Shown here: piece by piece, positions 51,144 to 59,817 of the stretch
Layout of the letters: every line of letters begins with the position of its first letter
Numbering within the stretch: position 1 is the stretch's first letter
Source: Nostoc sp. ATCC 53789
GTDB taxonomy: Bacteria > Cyanobacteriota > Cyanobacteriia > Cyanobacteriales > Nostocaceae
Reading direction: 5' to 3'
DNA: 64,000 nucleotides
Assembly (NCBI RefSeq): GCF_009873495.1
Contig: NZ_CP046703.1
Span: 2,294,001 to 2,358,000, forward strand
Position numbers and translations under genes: made by a program
The notes under the pieces: model-generated
The model's input: the letters and a program-made list of their open reading frames with translations, nothing else
Databases searched by the model: none
What the model was told of the DNA's origin: nothing

Positions 51144-52634
51144 TTAAAATCGCTGACCTGTAGTAACTTCAAATCTAACTTCTCCTTGGTCGCTAATTCC
51201 TAAGTCGCCTCGAATTAGCCCAAAGGGTGAGTTCAAGCGCAATCCTAAGCCGTAACCAAAGCCGCTTCCAGGTTTGTCTCGTAAGACTCCTGGTTCTCCT
51301 AACACGGTTTCGCTAGACCCGAAATCTGAGGCGAAGTCAGTAAAGACAACTCCACCTATTGACTGGAAAATTGGGAAACGATATTCCACCGAAGCTAAAC
51401 CATAACTCCGACCACTGGCAACTTTACCATAACCGTAACCTCTGACAGAATCTATTCCACCAATATTAAAAGCATCGGCTGGTGGGAAGTCTCCAATAGT
51501 TGTACCAATTTGTAAATTAATCGCCAACATTTCTGGATTGTCGGTTGGTTTACCATTACCTATCCAGCTAACTGGGAAATACTGAATATAGTCTCCCCGT
51601 AAGCGGTTGCTGGAAATATTCCCCAGTCCAATGGGAATCGCTTGTTCTGTGCTAAAGGTGAGGATTGAGCCTTGAGTCGGATTGTCTCGGCGATCGCGTT
51701 GATCTCTGGATACGGCAAATGATACTGTAAATAAGTCATCAATTCCAGTACCGCTCACAGATAGGGGACTCCCTAATCTATCGACCTGGACAACGTTATA
51801 TTCTCCATCGCGTAGGCTAATTCTGGTATAGTTGAGCGCCACTGATGTATCCCATTCATCAAAAGCTCGTAAAAGTGCCACAGAACCACCAAACCTTCCT
51901 TCTCGCACTTTGTCACCGTTAGCCAATCTGATATCTTCGTTGAAGGTTCCCGATGTATTTCGATTACGAAAACCTCTAACGCTATAGCCTAAGCGGTTTG
52001 GTTCTTCTGAACGATAACGACTAGTAAATTGACCATCAAATTGGACATCTTTAGTGCTGAACTGCAAAACTGTATCTAATTTATCGTTCAGACCACTAAC
52101 ATTTTCATCTTTATAACCCACCCGACCGTATAGCCCAACGTCATCGTTATTACCGCCTCCTAAGATAAGAGAAGGGAAGCTACGCTCTTTGATTGCATAA
52201 AGGATATTAACACTGGAACCATCTTCTTTAGAGTAGACATTGACTTGATTAAATGACTCTAATCTCCTCAATCGTTGCAAGTCTGCTTGAAGTAAATCTT
52301 CACGGAATAGCTGACCTGGTTTGAGTCTCAGCAAACCAATGATAAAATCTTTTTGAGTTCGCCCTTTGATTGGCAGACCTTTGTCATTAATAAAACGAAT
52401 CTGGATATTTTTGACAATTTTTTGGGAAATTTCCAGTGTCTGGCTATCTCCTAAACTAACTCCTATATAATCGCCATATTTGGCATAACCTCCCTCTATC
52501 TGGATCGTAGCTTCTGGTGTCACAATCCCACTAGCCCCATCTTGAGTAGATGGTTGCAAGTCTGCAAGGGCCTCTGGATTTTTACCACCCACTAACATTA
52601 CTGCGATCGCAACTACAGTTATTTGAACTCGCAT
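51144..52634 (-). CDS. Omp85/BamA-TamA-family outer-membrane protein
   Basis: 496 residues. N-terminal signal peptide (VQITVVAIAVMLVGGKNPEALA). One POTRA-like domain at about residues 75-155 (VKNIQIRFINDKGLPI, LLQADLQRLRRLESFNQVNVY), then a 16-strand-type barrel: LYGRVGYKDENVSGLND, DTSVALNYTRISLRDGEY, and the strand-L6 motif GGIDSVRGYGYGKVASGRSYG (VRGY). The C-terminus ends with an aromatic residue (VTTGQRF), as outer-membrane proteins do. The single POTRA differs from the three of cyanobacterial BamA, so it is more like a TamA/ShlB or chloroplast-type small Omp85. Substrate unknown. Confidence 0.92.
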   Translation of the reverse strand: MRVQITVVAIAVMLVGGKNPEALADLQPSTQDGASGIVTPEATIQIEGGYAKYGDYIGVSLGDSQTLEISQKIVKNIQIRFINDKGLPIKGRTQKDFIIGLLRLKPGQLFREDLLQADLQRLRRLESFNQVNVYSKEDGSSVNILYAIKERSFPSLILGGGNNDDVGLYGRVGYKDENVSGLNDKLDTVLQFSTKDVQFDGQFTSRYRSEEPNRLGYSVRGFRNRNTSGTFNEDIRLANGDKVREGRFGGSVALLRAFDEWDTSVALNYTRISLRDGEYNVVQVDRLGSPLSVSGTGIDDLFTVSFAVSRDQRDRRDNPTQGSILTFSTEQAIPIGLGNISSNRLRGDYIQYFPVSWIGNGKPTDNPEMLAINLQIGTTIGDFPPADAFNIGGIDSVRGYGYGKVASGRSYGLASVEYRFPIFQSIGGVVFTDFASDFGSSETVLGEPGVLRDKPGSGFGYGLGLRLNSPFGLIRGDLGISDQGEVRFEVTTGQRF

Positions 52635-53088
52635 ATTGAAAATCCGTTAGTGTTATTAACTTTACAGCATAGAGCGGATCTCTTGTGCGTAAGTTCTATA
52701 TTAACCTTGTTATTGGCTATCCCAAAATCCGGTTGCTTGTTTCCCCAGTACTCAGTATAAACTGTCAGACTGTTTTCAAATTGCGATGACCTCCAACGGG
52801 CGGTTACGCCATCGCTTAATGCCAAAAGAGGGTACAGTCTCAATACGGTTCAGTTAAAGGGAAAAGGTTTTGAATACATCCTTTACTCCTTACTCGCAAC
52901 CCCATCCCCCAGCCTACAAGGAAAGTAAAAAATGCTTATCCAAACCGTATTGGGCACAGTCAGGGAAATAAAACCTCTTTCCGAAAACTATGACGGAGAA
53001 ATACTCAGGTTTTAAGCTCGTTTTTAGCTTTTTTGTAGATAATTAGAGTTGGTAATTATCTGGTAAATCCACCTACACATAAAAAGCC
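52635..53088. other. 454-bp intergenic region
   Basis: No convincing gene. CAATACGGTT at 52841-52850 faces AACCGTATTG at 52943-52952 (92-nt loop), a repeat pair seen often in Nostoc DNA. Promoters for the divergent Omp85 and DUF4870 genes are presumably here. Confidence 0.5.
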
Positions 53089-53556
53089 ATGAGACAAAAA
53101 CCTAAACAGCAAATGCGTATATGGGCGATGTTGTGTCATTTGTCGGCTTTGTTGGGATGGATATTATTGTTTTTTTTAGTATTTATTGGCATTCCTTTAT
53201 ATTTACCTTTAAATCTTTTAGCTCCCCTGATCATTTGGCACTTTAAAAAATCACAATATCCTTGGATTGATTTCCAAGGTAAAGAATCTTTGAATTTTCA
53301 ATTTTCTTTAACATTATATACGTTGATTGTCATAGCAATATCCTTAGTTTTTTTGTTAACTAGTTTTGTCCTGGTGGTGATTAATAATGGTTCATCCAAG
53401 GAAATAAAAAATATTTTAGACGGCTTATTAATTGTACTGATGTCATTAATTTTATTTAAATTCATACTACAATCGTTTGTAGTGACTTTTGCATCTGTAA
53501 AAGCTTACAAGGGTGAGTATTATCGTTACCCTTTTACAATTAGAGTTTTACGATGA
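53089..53556 (+). CDS. DUF4870-family membrane protein
   Basis: 155 residues with three to four hydrophobic segments. The family pattern is clear: RIWAMLCHLSALLGW, FIGIPLYLPLNLLAPLIIW, WIDFQGKESLNFQFSLTLY and a final YKGEYYRYPFTIRVLR. DUF4870 proteins are small bacterial inner-membrane proteins of unknown function. Phe/Leu/Ile-rich and more AT-rich than most neighbours. Two other membrane/exopolysaccharide-type genes follow on the same strand. Confidence 0.88.
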   Translation: MRQKPKQQMRIWAMLCHLSALLGWILLFFLVFIGIPLYLPLNLLAPLIIWHFKKSQYPWIDFQGKESLNFQFSLTLYTLIVIAISLVFLLTSFVLVVINNGSSKEIKNILDGLLIVLMSLILFKFILQSFVVTFASVKAYKGEYYRYPFTIRVLR

Positions 53557-53623
53557 CAATAATTGAGCCTCTCTTGACTAAAACCTAGAATTTTCCACAA
53601 ATACTAACCTTTTAAATTTAAAA

Positions 53624-54538
53624 ATGTACGATACTTCCAAAAATACAATAGGCTTTATTTTACTCAGTCATAGAAAACCACTACAAATTTACAGATTAAT
53701 AAGTAAGCTAAACAGCCTATTTGATTATCCTCGAATTGTATGCCATCATGATTTTTCAAAATGTGATTTATCTATAAAAAACCTGACAAAAAATATTTTA
53801 TTACTACGCCCTCATATAGAGACAGAGTGGGCAGGATTTTCTCTAGTAAAAGCCACACTAAAGGCACTTCGACTGATGTACGAAACTCCAGATTCACCAG
53901 ATTGGTTTGTATTACTCAGTGAATCAGATTATCCAATTAAAACTGCCAAGCAAATATTAGATGATTTAGCATCAAGTCCATACGATGCTTATATTCGCCA
54001 TGAACAAATTAAATATGAGACTTATAAATATGATGTAAGACCAAGCATTTTATGGCAGAAAAATTCTTATGAACGATATTGTACGAAGTCGTTTTCTTTC
54101 CATTATTCAAAAAAATACAGCACTCAAGTGAATTTAGAGATCCGTTTAGAACATCCGCTATTAACAAAATATTTCCTTCCTTTTTCAAAGAAACTTCTTT
54201 GCTTTAGTGGAAGTCAATGGTTTTGTGCAAATCGTAAAGCTGCTGAATATATTATCGATTTCCACAGCAAGGGAAATGCTTTAACTTTGCACTATAGTAA
54301 ACTTAGGTATGCAGATGAGTCGTATTTTCAAACTATACTTGCTAATGCATCTCATCTCAAGCTACAAAATGACAATTGGCGTTATATTGATTGGTCAGGT
54401 GGAAGTGCCACTCATCCAAAGACATTGCTTATGGAAGATATACCTAATCTGATAACATCATCTGCTCACTTTGCTCGGAAATTTGATATTGACATAGATA
54501 GTACTATTCTGGATGAACTTGATATAATTACGTTTTAG
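53624..54538 (+). CDS. Core-2/I-branching beta-1,6-N-acetylglucosaminyltransferase-like protein (GT14)
   Basis: 304 residues. Begins IGFILLSHRKPLQIYRLISKL, then WFVLLSESDYPIKTAKQILD, FSGSQWFCANRKAAEYIIDF and RYADESYFQTILANAS, which form the GT14 Branch-domain order (SESDYP, SGSQWF, ADE). No membrane segment. Eukaryotic homologues branch O-glycans; bacterial members are thought to act in polysaccharide or protein glycosylation. The gene is conspicuously AT-rich relative to housekeeping genes here, which may reflect horizontal transfer. Acceptor unknown. Confidence 0.85.
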   Translation: MYDTSKNTIGFILLSHRKPLQIYRLISKLNSLFDYPRIVCHHDFSKCDLSIKNLTKNILLLRPHIETEWAGFSLVKATLKALRLMYETPDSPDWFVLLSESDYPIKTAKQILDDLASSPYDAYIRHEQIKYETYKYDVRPSILWQKNSYERYCTKSFSFHYSKKYSTQVNLEIRLEHPLLTKYFLPFSKKLLCFSGSQWFCANRKAAEYIIDFHSKGNALTLHYSKLRYADESYFQTILANASHLKLQNDNWRYIDWSGGSATHPKTLLMEDIPNLITSSAHFARKFDIDIDSTILDELDIITF

Positions 54539-54690
54539 TACCGAATATAAAATTTTACAAAAAAATTATTTGTAGAGAGACTGCCGAGAAAATCAGAAAA
54601 CTTATTGCTTCATATAAGTAACTTTGTTTAATCAGTCTGGATTGTTTAAAATCTCTATAAAAATTATACAAGTATGGGAGTAAGTATGAT

Positions 54691-55788
54691 ATGGTCAAAA
54701 TTGCGATCGCAGGCACTGGATTTGGTCAAAAAGTCCACATCCCTGGATTCCAGGCACATCCTCAAACTGAGGTAGTTGCTGTCTATCATCGAGATATAAA
54801 TAAAGCCAAAGCCATAGCAGAATCCCATAATATTCCACACGCCTCTGATTCTCTGGCTGATATTGTGGCATTACCAGAAGTACAAGCAGTCAGTATCTCT
54901 ACGCCGCCATTTTTGCACTATGAAATGGCAAAAACTGTACTGCAAGCTGGGAAACATTTATTACTAGAAAAGCCGACAACCTTAAATGCAGTCGAAGCTA
55001 AAGAACTTTATCAGTTAGCGAAAGCAAAAGGTGTAATTGCAACTGTAGATTTTGAATTTCGCTTTGTACCAGCATGGCAGTTATTTGCTGAATTACTATC
55101 AGAAGATTATGTAGGTGAGTTGCGCCTAATCAAAATTGATTGGTTAGGTTCTTCTCGTGCTGATACTTCACGCCCTTGGAATTGGTATTCTGACAAAGAC
55201 AAAGGAGGTGGTGCATTAGGATCTTTAGGTTCCCACGCCTTCGATTACATTCACTGGTTATTCGGGCCAGTCCGGAGATTAAACGCCCATTTGAGTACTG
55301 CGATTCCTACACGAGTTGACCCTGTTAGTGGGGAATCTAAGCCAGTGAATACAGATGACAACTGTATATTAACGCTGGAATTAGCAAATGGTACACCTTG
55401 CCAAGTTTCTATCAGCGCGGTTGTTCATGCACCAAGAACCCATTGGATAGAAGTATATGGCGATCGCGGTACATTAATTGTAGGCAGTGAAAATCAAAAA
55501 GATTATATACACGGCTTTCGTGTTTGGGGTTCCCAGCCAGGTAAACCTCTAACGGAAATAGAAATACCAAATCGGTTGATTTTTCCCAAAAATTATGCTG
55601 ATGGGCGGATTTCGGCATTTATCCGCGTAGTAGACCAATGGGTGCAGGGAATTGAACGCAATCAGGAAATTACACCATCACTGCGGGAAGGAATTTATTC
55701 TCAGTTGTTGATGGATTTATCCCATGAATCTCATACAAAAGCAAGTTGGGTCGATGTACCTAGCTTGGAAAGATTTCTTAGCAACTAG
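54691..55788 (+). CDS. Gfo/Idh/MocA-family oxidoreductase
   Basis: 365 residues. N-terminal Rossmann domain VKIAIAGTGFGQKVHIPGF, STPPFLHYEMAKTVL and the conserved LLEKPTTLNAVEAKEL (EKP motif with catalytic Lys). The C-terminal domain starts VDFEFRFVPAW and includes GGGALGSLGSHAFDYIHWL with the Asp/His characteristic of the family. Enzymes act on sugars or inositols with NAD(P)H. It follows the GT14-like gene by 152 bp on the same strand, so a role in sugar modification is plausible but unproven. Confidence 0.93.
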   Translation: MVKIAIAGTGFGQKVHIPGFQAHPQTEVVAVYHRDINKAKAIAESHNIPHASDSLADIVALPEVQAVSISTPPFLHYEMAKTVLQAGKHLLLEKPTTLNAVEAKELYQLAKAKGVIATVDFEFRFVPAWQLFAELLSEDYVGELRLIKIDWLGSSRADTSRPWNWYSDKDKGGGALGSLGSHAFDYIHWLFGPVRRLNAHLSTAIPTRVDPVSGESKPVNTDDNCILTLELANGTPCQVSISAVVHAPRTHWIEVYGDRGTLIVGSENQKDYIHGFRVWGSQPGKPLTEIEIPNRLIFPKNYADGRISAFIRVVDQWVQGIERNQEITPSLREGIYSQLLMDLSHESHTKASWVDVPSLERFLSN

Positions 55789-55795
55789 AGAGAAA

Positions 55796-56041
55796 ATGAG
55801 CAAAACTCCCCGTATTCGTATCCCACCGGAAGTCAAGAAATATGTTTTTGAACGTGACAAATATCAATGTCAAAGCTGCGGTAAAACTACTACAGAAACT
55901 CACCTTAGCATTGACCATATTATTCCTCTCGCCCGTGGTGGTCAAAATGATATCAGCAATTTACAAACTCTCTGCCTTACCTGCAATCAGCAGAAAACAG
56001 ACAATATTGATCCCCGCTTCCGGCGATATTTTGAGCTTTAG
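55796..56041 (+). CDS. HNH endonuclease (compact)
   Basis: 81 residues from the ATG at 55796, 8 bp after the dehydrogenase stop; an upstream ATG at 55724 would overlap that gene. It has CQSCGKTTTETHLSIDHIIP with CxxC and DH core, then ARGGQNDISNLQTLCLTCNQ-QK with the second CxxC and Asn. RIRIPPEVKKYVFERDKYQC is the standard start of this group. Translationally close to the dehydrogenase gene but functionally unrelated. Nicking or cleavage is predicted; target unknown. Confidence 0.88.
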   Translation: MSKTPRIRIPPEVKKYVFERDKYQCQSCGKTTTETHLSIDHIIPLARGGQNDISNLQTLCLTCNQQKTDNIDPRFRRYFEL

Positions 56042-56076
56042 GCTAAAATTGTGTGGGCTATTCGTTTCTTATTTCT

Positions 56077-56322
56077 ATGCCTCAAAATCACAATAGCAAT
56101 TCCCGAAGATTCCCCAATATTAAAACTACAATTCTTTACCTCTTCACCTTCATGACTGTTTTAGTAATAGCCTTTCCCTGGCTATATGAGGTTAAAACTA
56201 AAGCTGGGATCAACATATCACAGAGTCGCCATGCAGGAACCTTTTTTGAGAAACATACATTTGGACTCTTCAGGTGTGAGTGGCTTTATCCCTACTATTG
56301 CGATCGCTCCCAGGCTAGGTAA
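56077..56322 (+). CDS. Small single-pass membrane protein whose 3' half is duplicated downstream
   Basis: 81 residues from an ATG at 56077 (a GTG at 56053 is also possible; neither has a clear ribosome site). A hydrophobic segment TTILYLFTFMTVLVIAFPWL is followed by RHAGTFFEKHTFGLFRCEWL then YPYYCDRSQAR. No family recognised. The part from about codon 50 to the stop is repeated in the tandem unit at 56403; of the differences between the copies in this frame, three are synonymous (CAT/CAC, ACA/ACC, TTT/TTC) and two are not, which supports the frame being coding. Confidence 0.5.
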   Translation: MPQNHNSNSRRFPNIKTTILYLFTFMTVLVIAFPWLYEVKTKAGINISQSRHAGTFFEKHTFGLFRCEWLYPYYCDRSQAR

Positions 56323-56338
56323 AGGAAATTAAAAAGAA

Positions 56339-56358
56339 AAGGGGAAAATTTTCCCCTT
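56339..56358. terminator. Palindromic terminator, copy A
   Basis: AAGGGGAAAATTTTCCCCTT is a perfect 20-bp palindrome followed by CTCTGTG. Likely bidirectional terminator stem for the small membrane protein gene and, through copy B, GH57. Confidence 0.65.
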
Positions 56359-56516
56359 CTCTGTGCGTGAGATTTTTACCCTGCGTCCCCGCATCTATCC
56401 CAGCCGCCACGCAGGAACCTTTTTTGAGAAACATACCTTCGGACTCTTCAGGTGTGAGTGGCTTTATCCCTACCATTGCGATTGCTCCCAGGCTAGGTAA
56501 AGGAAATTAAAAAGAA

Positions 56517-56536
56517 AAGGGGAAAATTTTCCCCTT
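56517..56536. terminator. Palindromic terminator, copy B
   Basis: Identical 20-bp palindrome 178 bp downstream of copy A, about 36 bp past the GH57 stop on the minus strand; the likely active GH57 terminator. Confidence 0.65.
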
Positions 56537-56572
56537 CTCTGTGCGTGAGATTTTTACCCTGCGTCCCCGCAT

Positions 56573-59290
56573 CTATCCCAACTGATTGGAGATCGCGCTG
56601 ACATCAACGGCTAATTTCTTACCCAACTTGAGCAACTGAAGACACTGATTATCTCCTTCATTTCCAAGGCTAGTAATACACACCGGCGCTATCTGACTAT
56701 GCAGACAACTAAAATAGAGTTCTTGCGATCGCTGTAGGGAAATGTCAATATTTAGTTGATCCCCGACATCAATCAATCGCTCCAATAGTTGGATATCTGC
56801 ATTAAAGCTACCATTGGCATCATGCAATAATTGCCAGAGCGATCGCGCAATTAACTGTTCTAACATTTGCTTACCGTCGGGAATATTCAGCCGACAACGC
56901 AGATGTTTTGCTTCAGTAGCGATCGCTTCCAATTCTAAGATGTGACTCCAACTCTTTTGGGGATCGGCGATATCTTGCTCTAGCGATCGCAATGTCATGA
57001 GACAGCGATGCCCTAAAGCAATATCTGCTGCTACCTGCAACTCTTGTGGTACTGCTATTTCATCTCGATGAAACGCCATCAGCACTCCATAATTATCACG
57101 GTAGGCTTGGGTATACAACTGTCCTAAGCGTGTCAGTGTTTCCTGACTAAGCAGTCGCATAATCCGGTGGCGTTCTTCAGCAAATAGATTCTGTAAGCTG
57201 AAAGCTTCTTCGCCAAATAGCTGTGTCATGGCCAAGATAGTATGAGCCGCACTAGCTTGTTTTAGTGCCCCAAACAGCTTTTCTTTTAATTGGCTGTAGT
57301 CACGCCGCCCAGTAAATTGTTGAATGCAGCAGTGGAAATCCCAGCCTCCCAAATGCAGAACCGCAAATACCAAATGCTCACTTTCCCAAGTAATCTCTGA
57401 TACCAGCTTTAAATTTCCTACAGCCAGAGTTAGCGATCCCATCCGTTGCAGTTGGTAATCTAGCTCATTGGCAGCATAGCAATAAACTTTTTTGTGGTAA
57501 CGCTGAGATTGTTTGTCAGCAACATCTTTTCTAGGCAAAGAATTGTGCGTCTGTGCTGGTTTCTGATTGGTAAATAGGGAAGTAATGGCGTAATGGGATG
57601 CTACTTGCTTAAAGCCAAGCTGGGCAGTTAACACGAGTTGCCGATAAATTTCTGCACCGTGTTTGAATTCATCGACATTACTGGGGGCTAAACCAAGACG
57701 TTTGACAAAGCCTTTTTCTAACTGTACACCAGCCACTTCCCCTGCCAATTCCAAAGCACGGGCGGCATAGCGCAGAATTTGCGTCCCCTCTGGACGGGAA
57801 ATTTCTTCAAAAAACCAACCGCAACTAGTGAACATCAATAAAGCGTGACGCTGCATTTCTAACAAGCGCAAAGCGTCTACTTGTTCGGCTGCGGTTAGTT
57901 TGTGGGTTTGATGACGGGCGAGAAAACGGTTGACATTGGTAGCAGAGCGATCGCGCATCACTTGGATATATTCATCTCGTGTTTGCCAGGGATCGCGAAA
58001 TAACTGCCTACCATGTTCCTCATAAACCTCAGTTAGCTGATCCCGCAACCAATTGAGGGCATCCCGCAAGGGACGACGCCATTTTTGATGCCAAACACCG
58101 CCTTCCCCACCGCAACCACAGTCATCTTCCCATCTGCCTACCCCGTGGGCGCAACTCCAGGCTGTGACTGACTTCAATTCCACTTCCCAACCGGGAGAAT
58201 TTAAACTGAGGTAGTGGGCAAAGTTCGTTACCGTCCAACCTTGTTGAGGAAACTCTTTAGTAAAGGCGTAGGCTAAAGTTTTTTCTGTTCCCTTCTTGTG
58301 ATGTCCGAAGGTTTCCCCATCCGTTGCCACAGAAATTAACTGTGCCAGACGATGATCCCCACGCACTGCGGAACCGATACGTCCGGCAAAGTGACTTGAA
58401 TTATAAACGACATCACTAAAACCCATATCCCGCGATATCGGCCCATCGTAGAAGAAGATATCAATGTAGGGTAATTCTTCTGTACTACCATCGTTGGGGC
58501 TAGTGGCGATCGCACTCAGAGGTGAAGATGAAGTGTCTAGTGTGGGCTTCAAATAACAACGATAGGGACGGGTGGAATCAATCTGACTACCACCAACTTC
58601 GATCCATTCAGGATGGGGATGATCTGGAGTAGGGAGGGGGCGGCAACGCAGTGCTTGAGACGGTGCCAGGACAATGAAGCGAATACCTTCAGCAACAAGG
58701 GCTTCTAGGGTGGCGTAGTCTACAGCAGTTTCCGCTAACCACATTCCTTCGGGATCGCGTCCAAAGCGGGAGCGGAAATCTTCTTTACCCCAGCGAATTT
58801 GGGTATATTTGTCGCGTTCATTCGCCAGAGGCATGATGATGTGATTGTATACTTGCGCGATCGCATTACCGTGACCATGCAAGCGTTGGCTACTCTTAGC
58901 ATCAGCCTCTAAAATCCGCTGATAAACTTCCACATCGTAGCGTTCTAGCCACGACATCAGCGTCGGCCCGATATTAAAACTAAAATACTCGTAATTATTG
59001 ACGATCCCCACCACTTCACCTTGGTCATTTAAGACTCTGGCAAAGGCATTCGGGCGATAGCATTCCCAATGAATCCGCTCATTCCAGTCATGGAAAGGTG
59101 CAGCGCTCGGTTGGCGTTCAATTGCGTCCAGATAAGGGTTTTCCCTTGGTGGCTGGTAAAAATGACCATGCACCGTCACATAAACACCATTAGCCTTTCT
59201 CAGGGGATCGGTTTCTTTGGTGTTATTGGGATCTGAATGTAATGTTAACGTTGAGCCAGAGCTAGCTGGCATTTCAGCAGCAGAAGTCAT
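56573..59290 (-). CDS. Glycoside hydrolase family 57 protein (DUF3536 type)
   Basis: 905 residues. GH57 core: VYVTVHGHFYQPPRENPYLD at the start, HGHGNAIAQVYNHIIMPLAN, WGKEDFRSRFGRDPEGMWLAETAVDY, where the Glu of WLAE matches the GH57 nucleophile position, and VATDGETFGHHKKGTEKTLA with the acidic partner. The C-terminal half is the DUF3536 region common in cyanobacteria. GH57 enzymes act on alpha-glucans (amylase, branching or 4-alpha-glucanotransferase), so a role in glycogen turnover is likely; the precise activity is not determinable here. The last bases lie in the tandem duplication. It diverges from the Ca2+/H+ exchanger. Confidence 0.93.
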   Translation of the reverse strand: MTSAAEMPASSGSTLTLHSDPNNTKETDPLRKANGVYVTVHGHFYQPPRENPYLDAIERQPSAAPFHDWNERIHWECYRPNAFARVLNDQGEVVGIVNNYEYFSFNIGPTLMSWLERYDVEVYQRILEADAKSSQRLHGHGNAIAQVYNHIIMPLANERDKYTQIRWGKEDFRSRFGRDPEGMWLAETAVDYATLEALVAEGIRFIVLAPSQALRCRPLPTPDHPHPEWIEVGGSQIDSTRPYRCYLKPTLDTSSSPLSAIATSPNDGSTEELPYIDIFFYDGPISRDMGFSDVVYNSSHFAGRIGSAVRGDHRLAQLISVATDGETFGHHKKGTEKTLAYAFTKEFPQQGWTVTNFAHYLSLNSPGWEVELKSVTAWSCAHGVGRWEDDCGCGGEGGVWHQKWRRPLRDALNWLRDQLTEVYEEHGRQLFRDPWQTRDEYIQVMRDRSATNVNRFLARHQTHKLTAAEQVDALRLLEMQRHALLMFTSCGWFFEEISRPEGTQILRYAARALELAGEVAGVQLEKGFVKRLGLAPSNVDEFKHGAEIYRQLVLTAQLGFKQVASHYAITSLFTNQKPAQTHNSLPRKDVADKQSQRYHKKVYCYAANELDYQLQRMGSLTLAVGNLKLVSEITWESEHLVFAVLHLGGWDFHCCIQQFTGRRDYSQLKEKLFGALKQASAAHTILAMTQLFGEEAFSLQNLFAEERHRIMRLLSQETLTRLGQLYTQAYRDNYGVLMAFHRDEIAVPQELQVAADIALGHRCLMTLRSLEQDIADPQKSWSHILELEAIATEAKHLRCRLNIPDGKQMLEQLIARSLWQLLHDANGSFNADIQLLERLIDVGDQLNIDISLQRSQELYFSCLHSQIAPVCITSLGNEGDNQCLQLLKLGKKLAVDVSAISNQLG

Positions 59291-59817
59291 GTATATTTAT
59301 CCAAAACAAAAAACTTGCAGTTGCACCGAAAACATTGTGCATAAACCTTTCTCCAATGGTTTAAACACAAAATCCGGTATAAACAACAACTATGGAATCC
59401 AACCAAATTTTTGACAAATCTTTCTCATTGTAGTGGGAAATCTGCGTTATCGCACAGCCCTTTCCCTGAAGGCTCAAATGTAATTAGCCATTGAACAAAA
59501 ACTCAGTTAGGGGTTTCCTCTTTAGCAGCGCCAATTAAAATTTTAATTGTCTTTTAATATATTAAACCCCATTCTTGATGTAATATGTTGGCTCCGATTC
59601 ATACTTTTGCAACGAAAGATTACAAAAACTCCTTAAATCGCAATCTTATTTTACATACGCTGTAGTGAACTGAAAACAGTACAATTTCTGAATTGGTCTA
59701 CAGGTGGTTGAGAGTACCATATCGGAGTGATGAGTGAAAGTAATTTTTAATTCAACACTCCAAATTTAAAATTTAGGATTGCTAGCTGTGAATGATACCC
59801 TCAACCCAAAACAACAA
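59291..59817. other. Divergent promoter region between GH57 and the Ca2+/H+ exchanger
   Basis: About 527 bp without a recognisable gene. GTAGTGGGAAATCTGCG and TTAAATATATTAAACC-type AT-rich stretches are present. In-frame TTG/GTG codons at 59779-59788 could extend the exchanger upstream. No operator-like palindrome stands out. Confidence 0.45.

Larger units (their letters stand above)
56225..56580 (+). repeat. 178-bp tandem duplication
   Basis: Unit A (about 56225-56402) and unit B (about 56403-56580) differ at only about five or six positions. Each unit holds the 3' half of the small membrane protein gene, a 20-bp palindrome AAGGGGAAAATTTTCCCCTT, and the last bases of the GH57 gene (CATCTATCCCA). 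Unit B joins the intact GH57 coding end; unit A is the extra copy. The offset is exactly 178 bp as measured from the palindromes. Confidence 0.9.

Noticed and set aside
52619..52843. 74-residue minus-strand frame upstream of the Omp85 gene
   Set aside because: Overlaps the Omp85 start, contains repeat DNA and shows no family pattern or ribosome site.
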